Positions 42,301 through 54,300 of a stretch of DNA of 64,000 bases are shown here, piece by piece. Numbering within the stretch: position 1 is the first letter of the stretch; each line of letters begins with the position of its first letter. The DNA comes from Amphiura filiformis. Taxonomy: Eukaryota > Echinodermata > Ophiuroidea > Amphilepidida > Amphiuridae. The position numbers and the translations under genes are program-made. The stretch covers positions 30,165,409 through 30,229,408 of the forward strand of contig NC_092628.1 of assembly GCF_039555335.1 (NCBI RefSeq), read 5' to 3'. The notes under the pieces were generated by a model. The model worked only from the letters and a program-made list of their open reading frames with translations. It was not told where the DNA came from and searched no databases.

Positions 42301-45300
42301 TATTCCCTGGTACAGGGTACGGATGTTAACAAGTAGTCCTTGTGGCAGTTTTTGGATCATTTTTCTAAAATGATCGATTTAATGTACAGAATTATACATG
42401 TACTACATTAATAAATTCTATTTAGTACTTCCAATATCCGTAGGCATCTACCTACTGGGTATTTGGCATGGGTTTATTTACCGATGTCCACTATGTAATC
42501 TGAATATAACTTTGGGCTTTCTTTTCCTTCTCTATATCTTAGGACCAAGAAGCCTATAATAAAGGGTGCGTTCAGATATTACTGGTACATTCCTTTGGCT
42601 ACTTCCAGACGAGCCATTATCAATGTTGTTTGGCAAACTGCTTTGTCCTTCGGTCTTCTCTTTCTCAAAAATAGCTTAACCTTTGCGAACCCTTCGCGAC
42701 AATCTCAGCTAATCTCAGATACTTTATAACGTGGTGACATTCATTTTGAAAGATGACAATCTATAAATCTATAATTCTACTTCCTTTCAAGAGAACACAA
42801 TTTAGACGATTGAATGAAGACGAAGATTATTTGTAATATGATTTCATTTCATTTCATTTCATTTCATTTCATTTCATTTCATTTCATTATTACCTCATAT
42901 CTAATCGAGAACATGAGAAAATATTGTAAAGGCCATTAAAGGTCCGTAACCCGATCGACAGCATCATCCCCCGATTTTTTCATTGTTGATGAGGTTTTGG
43001 TATCACATAATAGATACTATTTTTCTCATTACTATCCTGAAATTTGACGCTCCAAGTCGATGTATTTCCAGAGAAATCATCAATCACAGCGGTTTTTACA
43101 GGTATACCAGTTTGTAAACAATAAAAATTACTTCGGATCATGGGAAGAGAAAAAAGCGAACTACGCTAAGTGCTGAGGAGACGGTCCGCCGTATATAATT
43201 AAAACAATTCCTTGATTATTTCAGTTGTTGAAATAGCTCAATTGGCTAGCGCGCCGTTCTTTTACCCGCGAGGTACCCGGTTCAAAACCCGGTATCGGAA
43301 GGGTTTTTTCCTCTCCATTTTTAACCCAAACTTTTTATATTCATTTGAAATGTACATATTGCAAGGGGAAATATATTTTGTTTCCTTTTTTTCTGAAACG
43401 GTACGAAAAAACAAAAACAAACAAAAAAACAACAAATATTTTTCGTTCAATACGGACCGGGCATTGCAGCATGTCAGCATTCGTCATACGAACGGGAATT
43501 GTTGTTGTTGCATGCCTACCCAGAATGCAATTCACGTATACAAGGTATTGGATTGCAAATTTGGCTATTTATTCACATTTACGCTGAAAATGCTCTCGTT
43601 TTTCACAAAGCAGCATAAAGGGGAGATATTTGATATTATTATGTAATTTTAAAGACAATCCATATCCAAAACCAATAGGGTTACCCCTTTAATATACGCA
43701 TCTATGATCAAGTTTTTTGTGTCAATGCCTTCTCGGACTGTATTTATATTGGATGGTAATTTAAATCGATGGCCTAAATTGATATTTAGTGAACTTTATA
43801 ATATGAATTCAAATAACAATATGAGATGGAAGTGAAAGTGGATTCAGTCAATAGAAAATATATTGTATGATATAATGATATGGATTTTATGTTCAAAACA
43901 TACCTTGATAACAATAATGACGTGCCAATATAATATTGTGGTAGAAAATGCTTGTAAAAAAACTTCCTTAAACGATTATGTTCACAAGAATGTGCCTTCT
44001 CTAGAAAATTATCTTCTTGAGAAAATTTTCATTTATGGAGCCAGTTTGAAATTCAGAGCCCGCTCCAATACATTGTCGCTTGATAGGAAAGTAAGTATTT
44101 GAGATTGAACTATTTCTGCCATTTGTAGCCTTTGTACATGTTGTAATGATGGTCAAGAAGATGTTTTACATTTTATGTAAGGCATATAAAGATATCAGAA
44201 CTCATGAAATGAATAGCCTTAAATATTCACTTTGTAATGTAGGTTATACCTCAGTCCGGGCCTCAGTCTGAAACATTTCCATCAGTAGTGAATTGAATGC
44301 TCAAATGCATTTATCTTAGGTAGTAATGTTCTGTACTTCATGCGTATTACATTCATTCATTACAAGTATTGTAATTTGTAAAACATTTCTCAATGGGCTC
44401 ATGTCATTCTAGCTTATTATGTTCATAAATGTATTTGTCTTGAAGTCCTTGTTTGAGCTTGTAATTTTGCCATATAGGCCTATAATGAGTAATAGCTCAG
44501 AAAAGTGTTGTATATAGATAATGTATCAATTATGTATATATATTATTTAAAGTTCAATTTTTTTATTTTTCATCTAGGCCCTATATGTATATAGGGCCTA
44601 CTCCGGGCCAGGGAGGGAAATATATTTTGTGTATAAGGGAATTTTAAATAAGGGGAGGGGTATTCTTGACAGCGGGGAGGGGCGAGTGTTATTTAAGGGA
44701 GGGGCATATCAATTTGAAAGTGTAATAAATAAAATAAATCAATAAATTTAGCAAAGTTATAGTTCATTGAATCTACAACCATATGACAAAACAGGTGAAA
44801 ATAGTTAATGACATAAAATTTGAAAACTATTGTTAGGAACACTTGAGGTTTTGACTTTTAAAATTAAAACCTACATTTTGGTCAAAAATGTGCTTGGATA
44901 GGTAGTTTTCAACAGATTTACCACACTCGCCTTGCTATATAACATTGAATTGCGTTATCTGTTGACCTAATGACGAAAAGTGTTTTTAGGGGGAAGTGTA
45001 TAGCTTTCATTTGACATAAAAAAATTCTGATTGATGAAGGGAACACGTCTAGCAGGTAGTTTATCAATGCCAACATCTACTACTGATATGATAATAGCCC
45101 AGCAAACACAAAACGTTTTCGACATCATTCGCAAAAGGTTATAAAAGGTTGTCAGAAAACGTTTAAATGTCGGGTTATATAAAGGGTATATTAAGAGTAT
45201 AAAACGTTTCCATAACCTTAAAAAACATTTTTTGATAATCTACTGCTCAGTAAACAAAAATGTTTTACAGAAAACGTTAAAATGTCGGGTTATATAAAGG

Positions 45301-48300
45301 GTATAAAAACGTTTTAATAACATTCCAAAAACATTCTTGAAAACTTGATACAAAACATTCTAAACAGAATGTTATTTGGGGGTTGAAAAAATATTTTGTG
45401 AAACATGTTTGCCCAAAATATTTTCAATAACGTTTTATAAACGTTTTCATGACCTTTATATAACCCGACTTTTAAATGTTATTAAAAGGTTTTGATAAAA
45501 AAAACATTTTAAGAACATTTCTGTGTTGGCTGGGTTCAAATATTTTAACATAATGTTATTTAAGTATTGACACAATATTTGGCAAAAATGTTTGCAAAAA
45601 TAGTTTACAATTACATTTTTTGAAGACATTTAAAAATATTGTTGTAGTGTGTTTACATACAAAACGTTTTAATACGTTATCATGACCTTTAAATAACCCG
45701 ACATTTTAATGTTATTAAAACGTTTTTACCTCAACCAAAAGCCAAAATATAACCTATTTAAAACGTTTTTAAAACGTTTTGTGTTTGCTGGGAGTTTACA
45801 TGACATTTTACAGTCCCTTAAGGTACTAGGTATATCACAGAGTCAGCGAGAACGATGCGGGATTCGTACTGATACCAAAAAAGCATTTTTATTCCTCCTT
45901 TAACTTGTAACGCTAAGGGACCGTTCAACATTTACGTCAGGGATAGGTGAGCGTTGTAAGCGGGAATCTGAATTTTGGGTATTTTTTAACCTTTCGACAG
46001 TCATGTTAATGTCTAGGATTTATTCACAATTTTCAAAATATTAAAGATGGATGATTTTCCGTCAGGAAAGAAAAACGTTGTGATCTTATTATTAAGTATT
46101 CTAATAAAGAGCTTTGGGATTAGGACTCGCTAAATATTTTAGGCAGCGAGGTAGGTACCAGGATAAATCACACGGCTTGGTAGATGCGTCTTGGTTCACT
46201 CGTCTCGGCTAGTCCCTCAGATTGGTAGTTTCTTCATCGGCTATTCATCATAGATTTGGCATGGGCGCTAATAAAAAGCTCTCCATAGAACTAGAGGTTC
46301 GACCAGGGTCTTATTTAGGCTTTCAGACTCAGCCAAGCACGAATATTATCACACCAACATCAAGACAATCAAAACCACAATTTACTGATATTTAAGTTAT
46401 TTATTACCTTACTACATCTTCTTCATTTCGTATGAAACTTTATATTAAAACTAACAAGTGAACTGGGAATAGAACAAACTCCATTATCAAAGTAATAATT
46501 AGCGAGAATTATTCTCGCTCTAAACTAAGAAGTTGTGTCCAAGTCTTGACGCACACGGAGATTTTATAGACAGGTGTTATCTCTCTGAGTGACTGCTACA
46601 AGCTACAACTAAACCTCAGTTTGCGTCGTCCACAAGACCTCTGTTTACAAAAGACCATTGTGACGTTTTACGATAGTCTAATCGAAATGAAACGAGAGAG
46701 TGATTTTTCAGTCGGGGTGAATGACACCATAATTTTGATTAAATAAATAAATGAAAATAGAAGGGCACGGGATATAAAATAATATATCGCCACAACAGTA
46801 TTAATTTTCTATTTGCTCTTACAACCCATTCAGATCTTTATCTAATTCATATGCCAAACTGCCCTGATGGAACTACAAACCCAACCAAGACTCGACAAGA
46901 TACGTGGAGAGTGCTTCACGAAGCATACGAGCAGGGTTAGTGTAATATACTTTATACATCCTTGTCTTGTACATCTGTTTACAGTGATAAGATAATTTGC
47001 TATATAACGTGCGAGTATGGCCTATCCTATACATGCATCTACCTGACTCTTCATACATCTGTGTTAACTGAATTGTAAACATGAGTTGCCATTAAAAGGG
47101 CTTTCGTGATCCACCCACTTTTTTCAAAAAAAGTTGAGATTTTTATACGACTGGAAACCTCAGCTGGGTACATATATGGAAAAGTAGTCTCTTTTGCTCA
47201 AATAAAAGGGGTCCCACAGTTAAGCAATGGGAGAAAATTGTCTTTTTTCTCTTTCAACTTCAATTATTATGAAGGGAAAGTCTTTAATTTTTTGGCTCAC
47301 TCTTATTTGTCTCAAGTATATATTAAACTTTACTTTCCCCGATTTTCAAGGAAATCTGATGAAAGACCTCGTCGTACAGGAGCACTAAACACGGCAAGGT
47401 ATTCCCAAAATCTCACTCGATTTACAGCGAAATACACTGACATGCACCCCATGTCATTAAAGTAGCGTGCTATAGACGGCCCTCATGTTGATAATAGAAA
47501 GTCCGATTGACTTGGCTTAAACGGTATTTGCTAGAAATACTTTGCCAGATTCTACTCTCTAAAAAGGAATCTGATTGGTTACAAAGTGCCGTCGTACTGT
47601 AGGAAAAACCATACCCTCTTCCGTACAGCCCTGCTTAGTGTGAGCTAGTGTGTTGTGTGGTAATGTATGCATTGTGCATTGACCTCGAACGCCTCTGTAC
47701 ACACAGCGTGCACACACTGGAGTCGAGTATAATTTATTTAAAGAGACTTTCATAGGAAAACTTTTCCATATCTTGCAGATTATTCGTTTAGCAAAAATAT
47801 CGTCAAATGATTTGAATTTCGTTTTGGTATACCAGAACGAAATTACAACACTGGCCTATGGAGCAGTGTAATACACATAATCAGGCAGAACTCGCAAACT
47901 CAAAATCGGAATCAACTGAAATTTTGGGAATAAGCTTTTTCGTGAATATCTACTGAAAAATGTCATAAAAAGAGGATGCTAGGATCACGAAATACTCCTT
48001 TAATGTTTTTCCAAAGCCTATACATTCTCACTACCGGTGTTAACCAATACCTGAAGGGGCATATCAATTCTGTCAAATCTACGAACAAGTAGTACACTTT
48101 TATCTAGGAGCCCAGTTAATTTTAGTTAATATTACCGTAAATTAGACTTGATCAAATAAACTAGATGTAGATAATACAGCTCATATTAATAACACTATAG
48201 GCTGTAGGCAAGTATAGTGACTGAAAGACAATAATTCCTTTGGTCTTCACTATAGGTATATGTAAATCAATAGGCGTGAGTAACTATGACGTACGGCATC

Positions 48301-51300
48301 TGGAAGAACTTCAAACCATGCAAGTTGTGCCTCACGTTAACCAGGTGTGTAACATTGGGTTAAGGGGGTACTACACCCCTGTGGTATATTTGTGACTATT
48401 TTTGCATTTTCTCAAAAATAATAACACACTGGTAACAAAAGTTATGTATATTATTGGGGCAAGGAATCAATTACTACACTGAAATTTCAGTGACTCAAGA
48501 CAAGCGGTTCAGTATAATATGATAGGAAATAAGGTACATCCTAGCAGTACCTTATTTCTTATCATAAATACCAAACCGCTTGTCTTGGGTCACTGAAATT
48601 CCAATGTAGTAATTGGATTTCTTCCCTTATAATATACATAACTTTTGTTACCAGTGTGTTATTAGTTTTGAGAAAATGCAAAAATAGACACAAATTTATC
48701 GAGGTGTAGTACCCCTTAATACATTTAAACTCCACACTCCCCGTATGGAAGATGTTTGAAATACGAATTTGAATAGCATTAGCACATTAGCCAAATCTAT
48801 ATGAAACCCATTCTCCTCGATATGGAAGAGTCATGTTGAATCTTTCTCAGAGGGCGTTTGAAATTCAACAGTGTACTTCGGTTATATCTATAAATGCGCT
48901 TTTATAAATACGCACGTGACCCATGGGCACGACATACCAAGACCAGCAAGCGTGACCAAATCCTCATGCATTGACCACTATACAGAAAGGGATAGGAACT
49001 CTGTAGATAAATATTATCAAATTTAAGTATTTATTGAATTGCAAAATTATTACACATTTTGCAATTCCGAATTTGTAATATGTTATCAAAAACAACATTT
49101 TGAAAGTATTTGACGACGGAAAATATATTCAACGACCGACACGTTTAGAATATAATCACAAAGTTGAACAAAATAGACAATTTTGCTGCACAGCAGTCTA
49201 ATGTTGTTCCGCCTTTGCATTCAATTGTATAGAAAGACCACTCGTTATGTAGAAGGACATTTCGAGACTTACCGTCTATAGCTGTTATGGCAGCGCGGAG
49301 GTGGTCACGTGCGTGTTTATAAAAGCGCATTTATATATATGTGACGTTGCATGTCAAAAGGGGACACTTTTGGACTCTCAACATTGTCAATAATATTTTT
49401 AAAGGCCGATATCTCAATTTCTAATTTTATAATACCATAACTTACGACCTCAATATCTTCGCTTAGGAATGTCCGATTTCATTGGGGAAAACGGCATTGT
49501 GGAGCAAAATATCCCTATATTTAAGATATGTACAAACCTCAAAATTGATAACCTGCCCAAAAGTGTCTCCTTTTGACATGACACGTCACATATAACCAAA
49601 GTACACCGTTCAAAAGGAGCTGCTTTAGGTGTTCATCCCACACGAAATTCATACTCCGTCTGTGGAAGAAAATCATGCACAAGGGTAGTGTGGACTTTAA
49701 AATGAGTAGATCGTTTTAATCCTTTTCAAAAAAATGACATTTTTGGAACGCTTGCGTGTAAATAACAGAAAACTGTCACCCCCTCTCCCCCGTGCAATGT
49801 TGAGAAATGCCAATGTCTTCAGCGGTTCCCCAATGTGTTCCAACATTGCTTGATGGGGAGAGGGGAAGGGTGAATCATTGTTGTAGATGTCATGTTTCTT
49901 CCCAAACACAATATAGGTCATTTCCATGAACATAAGAAATTCTGCACGGAATTTTGACAGAGTGTGCCAAGCGTTCCAAGGACTTTTTTCCTTGATTGTC
50001 TCTACCGAATGCAAAATATTTCATCTAAATTTCGTTTTTGTCTCATAACTCAAAAACGGAATGTCGTATGAGCTTCAAATTTCACACGATTTGAGAGTGG
50101 ATTATATACTTTGCAATCATAATAAAATTGTTGATAACGAATTTGGTTTATTTAGGGAGTGGTCACCGAAAACACCCCATATGCTAAATTACACACGTTT
50201 CATAATTATGGCTCTAAACTGCTCTAAAATGTCATTTGTGTCCATAACTCAAAAACAGGATGTTGTATGAGCTTCATATTGCACACGATTTGAGAGGGGA
50301 TTATATGCTTTGCAATCATAATAAAATTGTTGATAAAGAATTTGGTTTATTTAGGGAGTGGTCACTGAAAACACCCCATATGCTAAATTACACACTTTTC
50401 ATAATTATGGCTCTAAACTGCTCTAAAATGTCGATTTTGTCCATAACTCAAAAACAGAATGTTGTATGACCTTCATATTGCACACGATTAGAGAGTAGAT
50501 AATATCCTTTTGAATCATGATAAAATTGTTGATAAAAATGTTGAGTTATTTAGGGAGTGGTCACTGACAACACCTCCTATGCTAAATTACACAAGTTTTG
50601 TAATTATGGCCCTCTTCTGTATGATACTGAGTCAATTTTCGTTTTTGTCTCATAACTCAAAAACACTACAAATGCATTTTTCGTACAATATCACAATGTT
50701 TTGCAGCATGTTTTCCAAAAAAAATTTTAAATGTTATTAAAACATTATGTACCCTTTATGATATAACCTGACGTGTAAAATTTATGTTTTCTCTAAAACT
50801 TGTGTTTGCTGAGTATAGGCACATCCGAGCGAATCAGAAAGATTATGATGTAACAATTTGAAACAACTCATTTCTGAATATTATTTATAACAAAATACGC
50901 TTTTGCGATGAGAAAAAAATAAAAGAAAAAAAAACGAAACAACAATTTAATACACTTAAAGAAAAAATATAGACCACCATTGGGACTCGAACCATGCACA
51001 TCAGTCAATAGCCAAAAAGTTAACAGTCGGAGGACTAATCCGCTACGCCACGCTGCCATTGCACAAACGAAGTAACAAGTTTTGTTCTTTTATAGTAGTC
51101 AGGTATCGGGAAAGTGTAAACTTGTATAGTAGAAATGGCAAAGTGTATCAGTTTACCATAATGACAAAATGGTCCAAAATCGACATTTTATGTTTTGAGG
51201 CCGCATCTCATGACGCGTCACGTTCGTTTACATGTGCTATACCAATTGAGCATGTTTTAATGCAAAAGGAATGTCACCTTTATTTCTTCTATGAAATTTG

Positions 51301-54300
51301 TTAACACTTTACCATTTTGAATTGAAATAAATATATATACAATTTCTTTCAATACAAAATGAAAATACTATAAAAGAACACAACTTGTTACTTCGATTGC
51401 GAAATGGCAGCGTGGCGTAGCGGATTAGTCCTCAGACTGATAACCTTTTGACTATTGACCGATGTGGTTCGAGTCCCATTGGTGGTCTTTTTAAAAGTAT
51501 ATTCAATTGTTGTTTTCGTTTTTCTTTTCTTGTTTTTTTTTTCTCATCGCAAAAGCGTATTTTAATAAATAATATCAGAAATGAGTTGTTTATGCGTATT
51601 TATTTCAATTCAAATTGGTAAACTTAACTGTTAACAAATTTTATATATGAAACGAATGTTTCATTCCTTTTGCAATAAAACATGTTCAATTGGTAGAGCA
51701 AATGTAAACGAACGTGACGCTTCGTGAGATGCGGCCTAAAAACATAAAATGTCGATTTTGGACCATTTTGTCATTATGGTAAACTGATACATTTTGAGGT
51801 TTCTACTATAGGGTGCTTGCATGGAAGATCACAAAGTTCAAACCATCCTAAAGACACGCTCCAGAGGACGTGCAAATGCACGGAGTACAATACCAATCAC
51901 CTGTTTAACTGCTTTTGATCAAAGTAATTCTTTGTACTCCATGCATTAGCATATCTTATGGAGCGTGTCTGGAGGATGATTTGAACTCATGACCTTTCGT
52001 GCAAGCACTCTATACAAGTTTACACTTTCCCCGATACCTGACTACTATAAAAGAACAAAACTTGTTACTTCGATTGCGAAATGGCAGCGTGGCGTAGCGG
52101 ATTAGTCCTCAGACTGATAACCTTTTGACTATTGACCGATGTGAATGGTTCGAGTCCCAGTGGTGGTCTTTTTTAAAAGTATATTCAATTGTGTTTTTTT
52201 TTTCGTGTTTTTTCTCATCGCAAAAGCGTGTTTTAATAGAAATAATATTCAGAAATGAGTTGTTTCAAATTGTTACATCATAATCTTTGTGATTCGCTCG
52301 GATATGCCTATACTCAGCATACACAAGTTTTCCAGAAAACATTTATATAAGCCTATACTCAGCAAACACAAGTTTTAGAAAAAACATTTACATGTTGGGT
52401 TATATCATAAAGGGTACAAAATGTTTGAAGTTTTAATAACATTGAAAATATTTTGGAAACATGCTGCAAAACATTGTGATATTGTAAAAAATGTATTTGT
52501 AGTGTTTTTGAGTTACGAGACAAAAAAAATTTGACTACAGTAGAGGGCATAATTATGAAACTTGTGTAATTTAGCATAGGAGGTGTTTTCAGTGACCACT
52601 CCCTTAATAACCCAACATTTTTATTAACAATTTTATTATGATTCAAAAGGATATTATCTACTCTCAAATCTGGTGCAATATGAAACTCATACAACATTCT
52701 GTTTTTGAGTTATGGACAAAAACGGCATTTTAGAGCATTTTAGAGCCATGATTAAGAAACGTGAGTAATTTAGCATAGGGGGTGTTTCCAATGACCACTC
52801 CTTAAATAAACCAAATTCTTTATCAACCATTTTATTTTGATTACAAAGCATATAATCCACTCTCAAATCGCGTGCAATATGAAGCTCATACAACATTCTG
52901 TTTTTGAGTTATGGACACAAATGACATTTTAGAGCAGTTTAGAGCCATAATTATGAAACGTGTGTAATTTAGCATATGGGGTGTTTTCTGTGACCACTCC
53001 CTAAATAAACCAAATTCGTTATCAACAATTTTATTATGATTGCAAAGTATATAATCCACTCTCAAATCGTGTGAAATTTGAAGCTCATACGACATTCCGT
53101 TTTTGAGTTATGACACAAAAACGAAATTTAGATGAAATATTTTGCATTCGGTAGAGACATGTTAACCTTTTGACTATTGACCGATGTGAATGGTTCGAGT
53201 CCCAGTGGTGGTCTTTTTTTAAAAGTATATTCAATTGTGTTTTTTTTTCGTGTTTTTTCTCATCGCAAAAGCGTGTTTTAATAGAAATAATATTCAGAAA
53301 TGAGTTGTTTCAAATTGTTACATCATAATCTTTGTGATTCGCTCGGATATGCCTATACTCAGCATACACAAGTTTTCCAGAAAACATTTATATAAGCCTA
53401 TACTCAGCAAACACAAGTTTTAGAGAAAACATTTACATGTTGGGTTATATCATAAAGGGTACAAAATGTTTGAAGTTTTAATAACATTGAAAATATTTTG
53501 GAAACATGCTGCAAAACATTGTGATATTGTAAAAAATGTATTTGTAGTGTTTTTGAGTTACGAGACAAAAACGAAATTTGACTACAGTAGAGGGCATAAT
53601 TACGAAACTTGTGTAATTTAGCATAGGAGGTGTTTTCAGTGACCACTCCCTTAATAACCCAACATTTTTATTAACAATTTTATTATGATTCAAAAGGATA
53701 TTATCTACTCTCAAATCTGGTGCAATATGAAACTCATACAACATTCTGTTTTTGAGTTATGGACAAAAACGGCATTTTAGAGCATTTTAGAGCCATGATT
53801 AAGAAACGTGAGTAATTTAGCATAGGGGGTGTTTCCAATGACCACTCCTTAAATAAACCAAATTCTTAATCAACCATTTTATTTTGATTACAAAGCATAT
53901 AATCCACTCTCAAATCGTGTGCAATATGAAGCTCATACAACATTCTGTTTTTGAGTTATGGACACAAATGACATTTTAGAGCAGTTTAGAGCCATAATTA
54001 TGAAACGTGTGTAATTTAGCATATGGGGTGTTTTCTGTGACCACTCCCTAAATAAACCAAATTCGTTATCAACAATTTTATTATGATTGCAAAGTATATA
54101 ATCCACTCTCAAATCGTGTGAAATTTGAAGCTCATACGACATTCCGTTTTTGAGTTATGAGACAAAAACGAAATTTAGATGAAATATTTTGCATTCGGTA
54201 GAGACAATCAAGGAATAAAGTCTTGGAACGCTTGCGTGTAAATAACAGAAAACTGTCACCCCTCTCCCCGTGCAATGTTGAGAAATGCCAATGTCTTCAG

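Larger units (their letters stand above)
37304..46833. other. AKR intron 2 (9.5 kb)
   Basis: Contains a 37-bp minisatellite, TTATTCCGAA repeats, a palindromic MITE, an orphan exon on the other strand, an (ATTTC)n run, a tRNA-like sequence and a CCCAGCAAACAC element. Stretches 37304-38390, 40660-42830 and 43300-45050 show nothing recognisable. Confidence 0.7.
50000..51340. repeat. Left arm of a large inverted repeat
   Basis: Starts CTCTACCGAATGCAAAATAT and runs through three and a half 199-bp repeats, a CAGCAAACAC-like end, a T/A-rich tract and a tRNA-Asn-like module (50971-51060, minus). Its reverse complement forms the right arms at 51600-53158 and 53160-54203. Confidence 0.9.
51600..53158. 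repeat. Right arm, first copy
   Basis: Reverse complement of 50000-51300, interrupted at 51810-52013 by a small MITE. Contains a tRNA-Asn-like module (52080-52169, plus) and three 199-bp repeats (52500-53110, minus). Confidence 0.88.

Noticed and set aside
47106-47465. 119-codon plus-strand frame in AKR intron 3
   Set aside because: No recognisable domain and low-complexity hydrophobic composition. It lies in the same intron between two well-supported exons without compatible splice borders.
50061-54142. A family of about 69-residue proteins
   Set aside because: The frames come from 199-bp tandem repeats whose length is not a multiple of 3. No start context, domains or splice structure.
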